Shown: positions 1 through 8,913 of the stretch, piece by piece
Position numbering within the stretch: the stretch's first letter is position 1
Layout: each line of letters starts with the position of its first letter
Assembly: GCA_018221045.1 (NCBI GenBank)
Contig: JAAOXT010000019.1
Span: forward strand, 1 to 44,218
Length of the DNA stretch: 44,218 bases
Direction of reading: 5' to 3'
Source of the DNA: Nanobdellota archaeon
GTDB lineage: Archaea > Nanobdellota > Nanobdellia > JAAOXT01
The notes under the pieces: model-generated
The model's input: only the letters and a program-made list of their open reading frames with translations
The model's database searches: none
What the model was told of the DNA's origin: nothing
Translations under genes and position numbers: made by a program

Positions 1-1727
1 GCCAACGCATCATGGTCCCCCGCAGCACTACCAGTAGTAGCGGAATTCGTCGGACAAGAAGTGCACGACGTTGCAGTAGTCGTACTAGAATAAGTGTCAG
101 CAGCACAAATAGTTCGAGTATCCGTGTTATCAGCACTATAATAACCCACGCCTACAGCAGTGCAAGCCCTACCATTAGTGTCTCCATCAACATCATAATA
201 ACCACCATCACAATGACAATCTATCTGAGCATCACTACCTGTAGCACCACCCGTATCACTGTTTGACGGACAAGCAACTTGACCTGCTCCTGCAACACAG
301 TAATAATCTGCGCTGCACGTAGCACAACTATTACTTGAGCAGTAATTTCCCGCAGCGCAGTTAGCGTCAGAAGCGCAGCAGGTTCCTGAAACACAGCAAT
401 AGCCATTATTGCAGTAAGCTGACGTGCATTGACTGGCTCTTGTGCAAACACCTCCATTTGCCAGGTCGGAGGTGCAACCTGTAGCGCTCAAACTTGAACA
501 ATATTGGTTTGAAGCGCAGTAAGTGTCTCCAGTCGCATCATTACTAGAGCAGGCGTAAACGTCAAAGTTAAGGTCAACGTTATCCCACCCGTCTACCAGT
601 GGGCCGTCATCACAGTACTGAGAAATATCGTTGTCCTGAGGGCTTGTATAAGTTGCTAACGCCTCCCACTTAATCTTAGCAACAAAGTTATCTCCCTTCA
701 CCCAATTAGAGCTCCCAGCAACCACGTTGCTGTACTCGTCTCCGTAATTAGCGTATTGGCCATAAGTTGACGGGGACACCCAGTGCATGTATCCTCTACG
801 ATACGCGGACTGATCTCCTTGGTAATTGATTAATCCCATGCTTCTCTCCAAAGAAGCGGAATCAACATCATAACAGTTAATGTACATCCATTGCGCAACG
901 TTCGCAGACCCGCCGGCAGTGAAAACCCTGTTCTTGATGGCGTAAACGTTATCCAAATAAATATCTCCTCCACCCCCAGTTATGATACTTGTATGTGTCG
1001 CACTTCTATCACTTATATCAACAGAAACGACATGCCACTCGCCATCATTCTGAAGAGTTACGGCGTTAGTTGAGTGAGGGTAACTCGAACAAGTAGTGGC
1101 TGTATCCGCGATTTCATACCACCCATCTCCATTAATCATGATACAAGCAGTCTCGCCGACATCAATTTTATAAGCAAAAACTAAACGCGGATAAGTTGAT
1201 CCAGAGAAACTCGTTGACTTCCTCACCCAACTGCCACGATTATGCGTGGAGTAACTTCCTTCAAAAGCGTCAGTAGATTTCTCGCTGAAATCCCCTGAAT
1301 CAGGAGTCCATTGGGTGCCTTCAGCATATAACTCTACTCTCTCACCAGTATTATCTGGGATAAGAACTATTCCATTAGCTGTGGGCGCTGTAGCTGCAAG
1401 AACGATTTGGGGTTCGCTGAAGAACGTCAAGTAAACTGCAAAAAATGTCAGGATCACAAGGTAGATTCCGATTCTTGAGACCGCTTTTTTGTCGACTTTG
1501 CGCCCGAAAAACTCCCTACCATAAATGAAAGGCAAACCTCCCCAGCAGAGGATTATCAAGAGGTACGGAGCTTGAACAAGTGAACTCAATAAAGTTTTTA
1601 ATAATGGTAAAAATATTTTGAACAAAGGCAGATTTGATATTTTTTGGTAGATAATTCCTGCAGAGTTTACGCTGACTAAAGCTAGTAATAAGTAGATAGG
1701 AGTTCTGGGTATTTTTGCCTCATTCAA
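1..1727 (-). CDS. Cys-rich membrane-anchored surface protein, C-terminus cut by window edge
   Basis: An uninterrupted 575-codon reading frame runs off the left edge. It probably starts at TTG 1727: an in-frame stop lies at 1739-1737, and a TATA-like TTTTTTAA lies at 1753-1760, about 26-33 bases upstream, which fits a leaderless start. Residues ~8-23, ~35-65 and ~83-100 are hydrophobic, giving two or three membrane segments. They are followed by an extracytoplasmic region: a beta-rich stretch (~105-250, TWDN-type motifs, likely jelly-roll), then a Cys-dense region from ~390 onward with closely spaced Cys pairs such as SQCTSAYCNNGYCC and CSADYYC. Such Cys-rich repeats are common in large surface proteins of DPANN archaea. 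The role is probably cell-surface structure or adhesion, and it may be a target of the adjacent glycan genes. No enzyme domain is recognised. The frame is certain; the function is inferred. Confidence 0.75.
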   Translation of the reverse strand, partial: MNEAKIPRTPIYLLLALVSVNSAGIIYQKISNLPLFKIFLPLLKTLLSSLVQAPYLLIILCWGGLPFIYGREFFGRKVDKKAVSRIGIYLVILTFFAVYLTFFSEPQIVLAATAPTANGIVLIPDNTGERVELYAEGTQWTPDSGDFSEKSTDAFEGSYSTHNRGSWVRKSTSFSGSTYPRLVFAYKIDVGETACIMINGDGWYEIADTATTCSSYPHSTNAVTLQNDGEWHVVSVDISDRSATHTSIITGGGGDIYLDNVYAIKNRVFTAGGSANVAQWMYINCYDVDSASLERSMGLINYQGDQSAYRRGYMHWVSPSTYGQYANYGDEYSNVVAGSSNWVKGDNFVAKIKWEALATYTSPQDNDISQYCDDGPLVDGWDNVDLNFDVYACSSNDATGDTYCASNQYCSSLSATGCTSDLANGGVCTRASQCTSAYCNNGYCCVSGTCCASDANCAAGNYCSSNSCATCSADYYCVAGAGQVACPSNSDTGGATGSDAQIDCHCDGGYYDVDGDTNGRACTAVGVGYYSADNTDTRTICAADTYSSTTTATSCTSCPTNSATTGSAAGDHDAL

Positions 1728-1879
1728 TGGTTTAAATTAAGGTTTGAACGCATTAAAAAAGGTTTGTGAAAGATACAACCAGAACATGTGTGCCCTTTAC
1801 ACAACCATAAAAAAGTTCTTAAAACATGTTCCAGATTCCAGAAGATTTTTTAAATAAGTTATGTGTGAATGACACATAA
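1728..1879. promoter_or_regulatory. Divergent promoter region with two inverted repeats
   Basis: This 152-base gap separates the surface protein from the 115-residue gene. A TATA-like TTTTTTAA (1753-1760, minus sense) serves the surface protein. TTTTTTAAATAAG (1846-1858, plus) lies 22-34 bases before ATG 1880. Two inverted repeats are visible: GAACATGT (1782-1789) with ACATGTTC (1824-1831), and ATGTGT/ACACAT (1861-1866 and 1872-1877) directly before the start codon. They could be operators. No RNA gene is seen here. Confidence 0.45.
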
Positions 1880-2227
1880 ATGGATTATGTTGAAAGGTAT
1901 CGTCGTGACATAAAAAAACGTTTTGGAATGCCCGCCAAGAGCGAGTCTACCAGTAAAATTAAGAGTGAATTGAAAAAAAGTTTTTTAGTGTCCATTCCTC
2001 CATTCAAGTCTAACAAGTTGAGGAACCGTTTTAAAAGAAAACTTTACGGTTACACCATAAACAATAAGAAAAAAATATATTTTGTTGAAGGATTGTTTAA
2101 GAATCTTGATTGCGAAGAAATTAATGACAGAGCTTTTTTTGTACCTAATGAAAGCGCGGAGCGCATGCTAAAGTTTTTGGAAGAGCAAAGAATTGATTTT
2201 GAAATCATTAAGATTTGGAAGGAATGA
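1880..2227 (+). CDS. Small basic hypothetical protein
   Basis: A 115-residue soluble protein that I do not recognise. The first ~60 residues are Lys/Arg-rich (helical, with KKRFG, KSELKKSF and RNRFKRK), followed by a mixed alpha/beta half ending in IKIWKE. There is no signal peptide, membrane segment, Cys or His cluster. ATG 1880 has a TATA box 22-34 bases upstream, so the gene has its own promoter and is likely leaderless. Its last 20 bases overlap the convergent glycosyltransferase at 2208. Basicity could mean nucleic-acid or membrane-surface binding, but nothing specific supports either. Confidence 0.6.
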   Translation: MDYVERYRRDIKKRFGMPAKSESTSKIKSELKKSFLVSIPPFKSNKLRNRFKRKLYGYTINNKKKIYFVEGLFKNLDCEEINDRAFFVPNESAERMLKFLEEQRIDFEIIKIWKE

Positions 2228-3506
2228 GCTCGTAAACCCTGTATTCGAAAAGGTTTTTGAAAGTTCCTATTTGTTTGTAGTTTTTCAGTGTTTTGTCAAA
2301 GTAGTTTTTAAAATATTGTTCTTCTCCATTGTTTGAGGTTATGAAGTAGTCTGGCGGGTTTTGTTCAATTAGTTCTATTATGGTTTTGTTGAATTCAACG
2401 TGCTGGATGAACGAGTCATAGAAATCAAAGGAAATGGGGTTATTATTTTCGAATGAGACGTAATTTGTTGCTACGGGGTCTCCGAATATGGTTCCGTTTC
2501 TATCTTGAAACAGTTCCTTTAGGTCGTAGAAGAACTGTGCGTTAGACGGGTTGGCGTAATAGTTTATGGTCATCGTGTTGTGATAGAGCGAAACCATTAC
2601 CAACAGGGCGGTCATTAGGAGGGCGTCTTTGTTCTTTCTTATTGTTCTGGAAAGCGCTGGGTAAAGCAAGGTTGTAAACGGTATCATGTAATAATAGAAC
2701 GTTCTCCAAAAGGTCAGTAGGATTATTAATGAGAGCAAGAAGGGCAGAACGCTTTTTAGAAATTCTTTTTTTTGTTTGAAACTAAAGAAGCTGGCCACTA
2801 CTGTCAGTCCGAGGAAGAAGAAACCCATGCTCCAGAATTGCCATGAAAAAATGTTTGGTTCGGCGAACTTGGTTGAGAAGTGATAAAGAAAGTTTTGGCT
2901 GATAAAGCTTTGAGTGAGTACTTGAATAAGAATCACGCTTAGTGTTGTAAGTATTATGAAAGCTTTAACGCTTTTCAGAATTTTTTTCTCATAAAGCAGG
3001 AGTATCGGGAAAATCAGTATTATGCTCACTCTTGTGAGGAATGCAAGAGATAAGAACGCTCCTGCGAGTTTATAGTGTTTTTTTTGTGAGGCGTATAACC
3101 CTGCGAGCGCAAACATTAAAGCTGTGTAGAATCCGTGACTTATTGTCGAGTACGCAAGCCATTCAGGGGACAGAATAAGAATTATTGAAGCTATTATCCC
3201 TGTCTTCTGCCCGTAAATCTTTTTTGTCACAAGATAAAGAAGGATAACTGTTATAGTGCTTGACATTAATGGCAGGATTTTTGCAGACCATATTTCCGGA
3301 CCTGTTAAGCTTAAAGTTAAAGAAATCAACAGGGGTTGTATCGGGGGGTGGGCGAAAAAGAAGTCTTTGTACAATACTTTTCCTTGCGCTATTTGTTTGG
3401 CCACGTTATAGTAAAATACTTCATCCGCGTTAGTTGGGTGAAGCAAAAATAATCTGGGCAATATTGTCGCGACTAGTAGAATAATAATTATTTTTTTGTT
3501 ATTCAT
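2208..3506 (-). CDS. GT-C family membrane glycosyltransferase (PMT/ArnT-like)
   Basis: 432 residues, about ten hydrophobic segments. The first outer loop carries Asp28-Glu29 (NADE), followed by HPP at 53-55. An acidic pair in this loop is the catalytic signature of the GT39/ArnT (PMT_2) group, which moves a sugar from a lipid-phosphate donor to an acceptor on the outer face of the membrane. A short soluble tail of ~100 residues ends the protein. ATG 3506 overlaps the stop of the upstream radical SAM gene as ATGA, so the two are translationally coupled. It is the last gene of a six-gene minus operon starting at 9602. Donor and acceptor are unknown. Confidence 0.8.
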   Translation of the reverse strand: MNNKKIIIILLVATILPRLFLLHPTNADEVFYYNVAKQIAQGKVLYKDFFFAHPPIQPLLISLTLSLTGPEIWSAKILPLMSSTITVILLYLVTKKIYGQKTGIIASIILILSPEWLAYSTISHGFYTALMFALAGLYASQKKHYKLAGAFLSLAFLTRVSIILIFPILLLYEKKILKSVKAFIILTTLSVILIQVLTQSFISQNFLYHFSTKFAEPNIFSWQFWSMGFFFLGLTVVASFFSFKQKKEFLKSVLPFLLSLIILLTFWRTFYYYMIPFTTLLYPALSRTIRKNKDALLMTALLVMVSLYHNTMTINYYANPSNAQFFYDLKELFQDRNGTIFGDPVATNYVSFENNNPISFDFYDSFIQHVEFNKTIIELIEQNPPDYFITSNNGEEQYFKNYFDKTLKNYKQIGTFKNLFEYRVYELIPSKS

Positions 3507-4885
3507 CCGAAATTCAATATTGCTTTCAGGCCTCCAAGATATTGTTTAAGATTATCCATATCCTTAATCCCTAAGATTTTTTTCTTTATGTATTTTGGCC
3601 TGAAATAAAATTCCTTAAACGCTTTCTCAACCCATTTTTTCGCGCCAGGATAAACATCAGGCATTCTTTCACTTGTTTTCTCGAGGGTAAAGTCCCTCCA
3701 ATAATCGTTCAAAACCCCTTGCTTCAAGCACCTGTCGTAAAGCCTTGTTCCAGGGAACGGAACCACGTTGGAGAACATGGCCCAGTCCAGGTCAAGCTCT
3801 TTTGAAAGGCTTATCGTCTTTCTAATGCTTTCCTCGGTTTCATTTAAGTATCCGAGCATGAAAAAACCGAAGGCCTGAATCCCTGCCCTATTAGCCATTT
3901 GAACCGCTTTCCTTATTTGTTTCAGGCTTGTTCCCTTGTTCATCAATCCCAGGGTTTTCTTATCTCCTGACTCTATCCCGAACCTCAGGGTTTTACAGCC
4001 AGCTTTTCGCATCAAGTTGAGCATTTTTTGGTCAACAACGTCAACCCTTGTCGGGGTCTGCCACGCTATTTTCACGCGCCTCTTCAGGATTTCCTTGCAC
4101 ACCCTGATAACGTGCCTCCTGTTGATGGTGAACGTGTCATCGTAAAACCAAATGGACTTGGTCCCGTATTCGTTTACGCAGTGCTCCATCTCGTCCACCA
4201 CGTTTTTTGCTGACCTGAACCTCACCCTCGACTCAGTAGGTGGTTTGAAGCAGTAATCGCAGTGAAATGGGCAGCCGCGCGAAGTCATCGTCGTGGTGAA
4301 CGGTTTCTTAGCGAGGATTGAACAGTACTTGCTGTTTGGCAACAAGTGCCTAGCGGGGAAAGGTATTTCATCCAAAACGGATAAGTTCTTGCCAGGAACT
4401 TGATAAATTTTGTTTTCTTTTTTGTACACCAGGCCTTCAACATTTTTTTTGTCGCGCTTTCCTTTCAAGAACTCGATGAATTGGGGGAAACTGATTTCTC
4501 CTTCCCAAGCAATCCCGTAATCCACGCTATCGTGCTGAACCGTTTCTTTTGGATAAACAAACATTTGGGGGCCTCCAATCACCGTTATGGCTCCGTGTTG
4601 CTTGGCTTGCTCGGCGACTCTGTACCCTGTTTGAACGAGGGGAGTCATCACGGAAATCCCGACAATGTCTGGAGAGTATTTCTTGATTCTTTGACCCGTC
4701 TCCTTTATAGTCAGGTTTTCCGCGTGACAGTCAAGAATCTTAACCTCATGCCCTAAGCTTTCGAGAACAGCAGCGTTGTAAGATATACCTAACGGGGGGT
4801 AAACCCCTTGCGCGCGGTTCACACTATCCGCTAGCCTAGTGTTAACGTTGCCTAAAGGGTGAGGTCTTACGAACAATATTTTCAT
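3503..4885 (-). CDS. B12-binding-domain radical SAM protein
   Basis: 460 residues. Residues 1-150 form a Rossmann-like B12-binding domain (MKILFVRPHP, YPPLG, IGGP, EGE). Here Asp52-x-His54 is present, part of the DxHxxG cobalamin-ligand motif but without the Gly. The radical SAM core has Cys205, Cys209 and Cys212 (CxxxCxxC) for the 4Fe-4S cluster, then FGIESG and a PFPGT motif. The C-terminus has the FYFRP motif shared by four other B12-type enzymes in this window. Such enzymes catalyse C-methylation, cyclisation or C-C chemistry on unactivated carbons. It is cotranscribed with membrane glycosyltransferases, suggesting tailoring of a glycan or lipid carrier. The substrate is not predictable. 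Confidence 0.9.
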   Translation of the reverse strand: MKILFVRPHPLGNVNTRLADSVNRAQGVYPPLGISYNAAVLESLGHEVKILDCHAENLTIKETGQRIKKYSPDIVGISVMTPLVQTGYRVAEQAKQHGAITVIGGPQMFVYPKETVQHDSVDYGIAWEGEISFPQFIEFLKGKRDKKNVEGLVYKKENKIYQVPGKNLSVLDEIPFPARHLLPNSKYCSILAKKPFTTTMTSRGCPFHCDYCFKPPTESRVRFRSAKNVVDEMEHCVNEYGTKSIWFYDDTFTINRRHVIRVCKEILKRRVKIAWQTPTRVDVVDQKMLNLMRKAGCKTLRFGIESGDKKTLGLMNKGTSLKQIRKAVQMANRAGIQAFGFFMLGYLNETEESIRKTISLSKELDLDWAMFSNVVPFPGTRLYDRCLKQGVLNDYWRDFTLEKTSERMPDVYPGAKKWVEKAFKEFYFRPKYIKKKILGIKDMDNLKQYLGGLKAILNFG

Positions 4886-4933
4886 GTCTTTAACAAAAAA
4901 GAAGAATGTTCTCGCTTTTTTAAACCTTTTTTT

Positions 4934-5341
4934 TTAACAGAACAGGCTTGCCGCCACGTTTCCCCCTCTACCCTTCTCATCGTACGCTAGAACTGTGAAA
5001 CCATAAATGTATTCTCTTCTTGGAAGACTAAAGAATTGTGTTGTTTTTTGGTTTAGTGTTGCGTTTATGGTTTTGTCAAGCACGCCGTTATATTTAAAGA
5101 AATGAATTTTAAAGTTTAATTTAAGCTCTTTTGAAGCGTCGGAATAATTTGACCTAGGAATAAATCGGCATTCAAAAGAACATGCAGAAGAGTTTTTTTG
5201 TAATTGAGTGCACGTAAAGTCAGTGAAATAATAAGACGGGGTGTAAAGAGTTTTTGTTAGAAGGATGATGAAAATTATGCTTATTGTTAAGCTGATTATT
5301 GCTCTAATAAGTGATTTCAAATACGCTTGTTTTATTTTCAT
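4934..5341 (-). CDS. Small membrane-anchored extracytoplasmic protein
   Basis: 135 residues: a short basic N-terminus, one membrane segment at ~13-32, then an outer domain of beta character with four Cys (CTQLQ, CSFEC and a C-terminal Cys). The topology is a signal-anchor. The start is well supported: a perfect GGAGGTG Shine-Dalgarno site at 5346-5352 lies four bases before ATG 5341. The gene begins inside the end of the upstream GT-C gene (38-base overlap in another frame), so translation is probably coupled to it. This suggests an accessory subunit of that membrane enzyme. No family recognised. Confidence 0.75.
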   Translation of the reverse strand: MKIKQAYLKSLIRAIISLTISIIFIILLTKTLYTPSYYFTDFTCTQLQKNSSACSFECRFIPRSNYSDASKELKLNFKIHFFKYNGVLDKTINATLNQKTTQFFSLPRREYIYGFTVLAYDEKGRGGNVAASLFC

Positions 5342-7157
5342 TGAACACCTCCTCGTAGTATCCCGATTTTTTTAGGTCGTGAGTTCTTAATCCAAGAGAG
5401 TTCGGACCGATATATATGTGAGTGACGCCATAATCATTAGTTAGTTTTTCAAGAGTTTCTGTATCATTTGAGTTTATTGATAGATATCTGAAAAGGTCAA
5501 GCCTAGCTTCGAATTCTGAACGGTTGTAGTTAGCCCAGCAGTAGTTAGTGAATAAGAAAACTTTCTTTCCTGTTAAGGGGAATATTCTGTCTCCATGCGA
5601 GCCTTCGGAGCCAGCTATGCATCCCGTACCTCCTCCATCAATCATTATGGTCGAATTCTCTGGTAACGTTTTTATGAATTGGAATGCGGCTATCTCTTCT
5701 TTTTTAACTGAATCAATTGATTCGAGCTCTGGCTGGTTTAGATTCATGAAATAATAGAGGGGATTTATTATTAAGAATGGCAGGAGTAAGAGAAACATTA
5801 TCAGGATTGGTTTGTTATCGTCAACCAGTAAAGCGAATACCATTGGGAAAATGAATTTCGGAAAATCAATCATCCTCCTAAAGGTTAAAGATTGATAGAG
5901 GAGCATTGAAAAAATCATTGAGAAAACATAAAATAGTAATAGGGAAATTCTTTTTTTGTTTATGAATTTTTTAATCAGTAATATTAAGAGTATTGTCATA
6001 AACCCGTAAAGAGGGAGGGTAACGTTCATGAACGCTCCGTGAGAGAGGAAAGAGTTGATTATTCTTTGCGATATGTTTTGGCTTGCGAAGTATGAGCCAG
6101 CAACTTTGTGTTCCGCCCAATTCATTGGCAAGAACCTGTCGTTCATGTGAGGTGCGAAAATAATGAAGAAAGGTATTGTCAGTATTAAGGATATTGAAAG
6201 TGGTTTGAAAATTTTTTTTAGGAAATCAACTGTTTTTTTCAGAGTTCCTTTTTTTATGAATTCGTGAACGCTAAATGACATGAATAAAAACATTAAAGGA
6301 AAAAAAGTGTACCAATGAGTGAATAGAATTCCCGTAACAGCGATGATGATTAATCCATTGTTGAATTTTTCTCGCCACGCTTTTGTTAAAAGATAAGCAG
6401 TTATGAAGAAAAAATAAATTGACCAGGCATAAGAAAAAACAGCTCTTATGACCAAGTAATCTAATACGTGGTCGAGAAAGAATGCGTAGAAAAAAGCTGC
6501 TAACAAACATTGTATTTCATTGTCTAAAAAACCTCTGGAGAAGAGGTAAAAACCTATTATTGCGCAGAGGTTTAGAACAAACGAGAAGAGGGTTATGCTT
6601 GATATTGGGTCAATTCCTGCAAAAGAGAATCCTAAAGGTATTGAATAAGCTGCGGGAAAATAAAAGAAGGATGTTGGAAGGTCGTAGGGTGTAAGGTCGG
6701 GGGTTATTTTTCCTTTTATTTCAAATGTTTTTGACAGGATTCCAAAACGAGATATGTCTGTGCCAATTAATTGGAAATTAAATTTTTGGTATATCAAGAA
6801 ATGGAGTATTCCTGCGGATAGGATTATGATTCCCAATAGAATTAAATGTTTTTTTTTGAGCTGAACTTCTGGGGTTTTGGCTTTTTGAAACAAGATAAAA
6901 TTGATTATGAAAAGGATGGGCATGAAAAGTGTTAGTGAAATAAAGTTTGAGATGAACAAGCTAGTTACTGTTAGCACTATTAATGCTGCTGGAGTGAAAG
7001 CGATTCGGACCAGGAAGTTTTTTGTGAAAACTGAAACAAGGACGTATGAAGTGTAGAAGAAAAAAACGGGGAGAATTAATTGTGGAAAAAAGTTAAAGTA
7101 AAAGGATATAATGCTTATGATAAGTAATAAAGTGCTCAGCGTTTTTGTTTTGTTCAT
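5304..7157 (-). CDS. Polytopic GT-C-like membrane protein
   Basis: 617 residues with roughly 12 membrane segments across the first ~450 residues. The loop near residue 134 reads GTDISRFG, an Asp-containing outer loop in the position expected for the GT-C catalytic acid, followed by FYFPAAYS. The last ~150 residues are a soluble outer domain. It resembles large archaeal glycosyltransferases that use lipid-phosphate sugars, but no exact family is assigned, and the WWDxG motif of oligosaccharyltransferase AglB is absent. It sits seven bases after the next membrane protein gene and overlaps the small anchored protein by 38 bases. Role: probable outer-face glycosyl transfer. Confidence 0.7.
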   Translation of the reverse strand: MNKTKTLSTLLLIISIISFYFNFFPQLILPVFFFYTSYVLVSVFTKNFLVRIAFTPAALIVLTVTSLFISNFISLTLFMPILFIINFILFQKAKTPEVQLKKKHLILLGIIILSAGILHFLIYQKFNFQLIGTDISRFGILSKTFEIKGKITPDLTPYDLPTSFFYFPAAYSIPLGFSFAGIDPISSITLFSFVLNLCAIIGFYLFSRGFLDNEIQCLLAAFFYAFFLDHVLDYLVIRAVFSYAWSIYFFFITAYLLTKAWREKFNNGLIIIAVTGILFTHWYTFFPLMFLFMSFSVHEFIKKGTLKKTVDFLKKIFKPLSISLILTIPFFIIFAPHMNDRFLPMNWAEHKVAGSYFASQNISQRIINSFLSHGAFMNVTLPLYGFMTILLILLIKKFINKKRISLLLFYVFSMIFSMLLYQSLTFRRMIDFPKFIFPMVFALLVDDNKPILIMFLLLLPFLIINPLYYFMNLNQPELESIDSVKKEEIAAFQFIKTLPENSTIMIDGGGTGCIAGSEGSHGDRIFPLTGKKVFLFTNYCWANYNRSEFEARLDLFRYLSINSNDTETLEKLTNDYGVTHIYIGPNSLGLRTHDLKKSGYYEEVFNENKTSVFEITY

Positions 7158-7164
7158 TTTTTTT

Positions 7165-8913
7165 TTATTTGAAGCTTATTGATGTTAACAGTATTGATTC
7201 GTCCTGACAAATACCTATAATCGCTGGTTCAATGATTACTAATTGTTCTTTTCCTAACTTTATGTCTTGTAGACTGATTTCTTTTTTTTCGCATTGACTG
7301 CTTTTTATAAAGGTTTGAATTTCTTTTTCGCCAATTTTAACTGTCAGGTTTAGGCCGTCGCCTCCAGCGCTTCCCGAACAGTAGCTTAAAACCATGCTGT
7401 CAGTGTTTTCAGGTATGAAAACTTTTTTTCTTATTGATGCGGGTTCTTTGCATTCGCAGACGTCCAGTTGGAATCCTTCAAAGAATTCTCTTGGAAGGCA
7501 TGAACTTGATTTTGTCCATAACAGTTTCTCAGGCCCGGCGAAGTTTATATCATGTTTTGCTAAAGTTTCTTTTACTGGAATATAAGGAAATATTACTAAG
7601 TCGCTTGAAAACAAATCCATGGAGTTTTCATAAAACCAGTCCGTCCTGACGGCTAATGAAACATTATTAGTCACTGATAGTATTGCTAAAATTATGAACA
7701 GAATTGCAGACTTTTTTGATGATTCAAAACCTTTCAGCGAAAAAATCATGATTAAAGTTAGTGTTGGAAAGTAAAATCTTGCGTATCTTGGCCCGAAACC
7801 CCCTTTGTAATCTAATGAGAATATTAGTAGGTTTATGACTATTATATACGCGAAGACGTCCAACTCTTTTTTCTCGTTCCACATTTTTATCAAACCTATT
7901 AAGGACAGAATGAGGAACGGGGAGTTGAAGATTATGCCGTCTGAAGAAAACAGCGCGTAAAAGATTCCGTGGTATTTAAGGAATAAACCGTTTTTTGACA
8001 GGTCTGCGAAAGAGTAAATCGCATGAGGCATTATCATGCCTTCTTCGGTCATATAATTATGGGCGTCGAATATTGGGGCCCGAACCCATTTAGGCAGGAT
8101 TGAAAAAAGGGTTGAAGTGCTCTCCATGTTTATGAAATGCGGGTCAATTAAAGGGTTCCCTGTCAAGGCGAGGTTCCATATGAGTCTTGGAGAGTTTACT
8201 AAAATGAAGATGAAAAACAGTTTTTTCAGAAAAACCTTTTTTCTACTGCTTTTTTTGAAAGTTTTGTAAAGGATGGGGATTATGATTAAAAAGCTTACCA
8301 GTCTGTTCAAGGTCATTAGGGACGCGAATAATAAGATTTTATTCTGGCTCGATTTTTCTTTTTTAAGATATTCGTTTAAAAGAGCTAAGAAGAGAAGAAG
8401 GTTGACTGTGTGAACAAATATCAATCTCGAATATATCATTAATCCAGCGCCGAAACCGAACAAAGCTGTTCCAATAAGAACTGTTTTTCTTCTAAACCCC
8501 ATTTTTTTGAGGATTAATGAAAAAACGTATAAACAAAGAGATGTTATCGCCGCGTTGGATAAGACAAGAAGTGAGTAAAAAACGTTAATTGAATCACCAA
8601 TTAAACCGTAGATTATTGCGGGCACATGGTAGAACATGAAAAAAGGTTCGTTTACCAGGTAGCACTTCCCGCCTTTACTGATGAAGTCGTGCCGAGTATC
8701 AATGTTTCCTAAATCGCTGCAGGGAATCCCAAAATTTTTATTGAGCAAGAGGTTATATGCGGATAGCACGTTTTCAGTAGGTCTTCCGAAGGGCTGACCT
8801 TCAAAATTGAAAGGAGAGTACAACTGACCTTGAAAATAGAAAGGAATTAGAATTGCAGCAAAGAAGAAGATTTCGCAAATGTTTAAAACCTTATTGTCAA
8901 GTTTCAGCTTCAT
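7165..8913 (-). CDS. Polytopic membrane glycosyltransferase (GT39-like)
   Basis: 582 residues: about 11 membrane segments in the first ~430 residues and a ~150-residue soluble Cys-containing tail of beta-sandwich character. GGFGPRYARFYFP is the G-PRY loop typical of PMT_2/GT39-like proteins. The first outer loop contains the SDLGNIDTRHD acidic stretch. ATG 8913 has GAGGTGA at 8918-8924, four bases upstream, and overlaps the GT2 stop codon as ATGA. The tight GT2-then-GT39 order suggests that the GT2 makes the lipid-phosphate sugar used here. That link is inferred. Confidence 0.7.
   Translation of the reverse strand: MKLKLDNKVLNICEIFFFAAILIPFYFQGQLYSPFNFEGQPFGRPTENVLSAYNLLLNKNFGIPCSDLGNIDTRHDFISKGGKCYLVNEPFFMFYHVPAIIYGLIGDSINVFYSLLVLSNAAITSLCLYVFSLILKKMGFRRKTVLIGTALFGFGAGLMIYSRLIFVHTVNLLLFLALLNEYLKKEKSSQNKILLFASLMTLNRLVSFLIIIPILYKTFKKSSRKKVFLKKLFFIFILVNSPRLIWNLALTGNPLIDPHFINMESTSTLFSILPKWVRAPIFDAHNYMTEEGMIMPHAIYSFADLSKNGLFLKYHGIFYALFSSDGIIFNSPFLILSLIGLIKMWNEKKELDVFAYIIVINLLIFSLDYKGGFGPRYARFYFPTLTLIMIFSLKGFESSKKSAILFIILAILSVTNNVSLAVRTDWFYENSMDLFSSDLVIFPYIPVKETLAKHDINFAGPEKLLWTKSSSCLPREFFEGFQLDVCECKEPASIRKKVFIPENTDSMVLSYCSGSAGGDGLNLTVKIGEKEIQTFIKSSQCEKKEISLQDIKLGKEQLVIIEPAIIGICQDESILLTSISFK

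Noticed and set aside
221..457. Small minus-strand frame read as a separate protein
   Set aside because: It lies in another frame inside the long Cys-rich coding frame at 1-1727, which is continuous over 575 codons; the small frame has no start context.
4916..4935. Poly-T runs as phase-variable tracts or terminators
   Set aside because: The runs are common across the AT-rich window, mostly in non-coding spots or coding Phe/Lys stretches; on the transcribed strand here they read as A, so they are not U-tract terminators.
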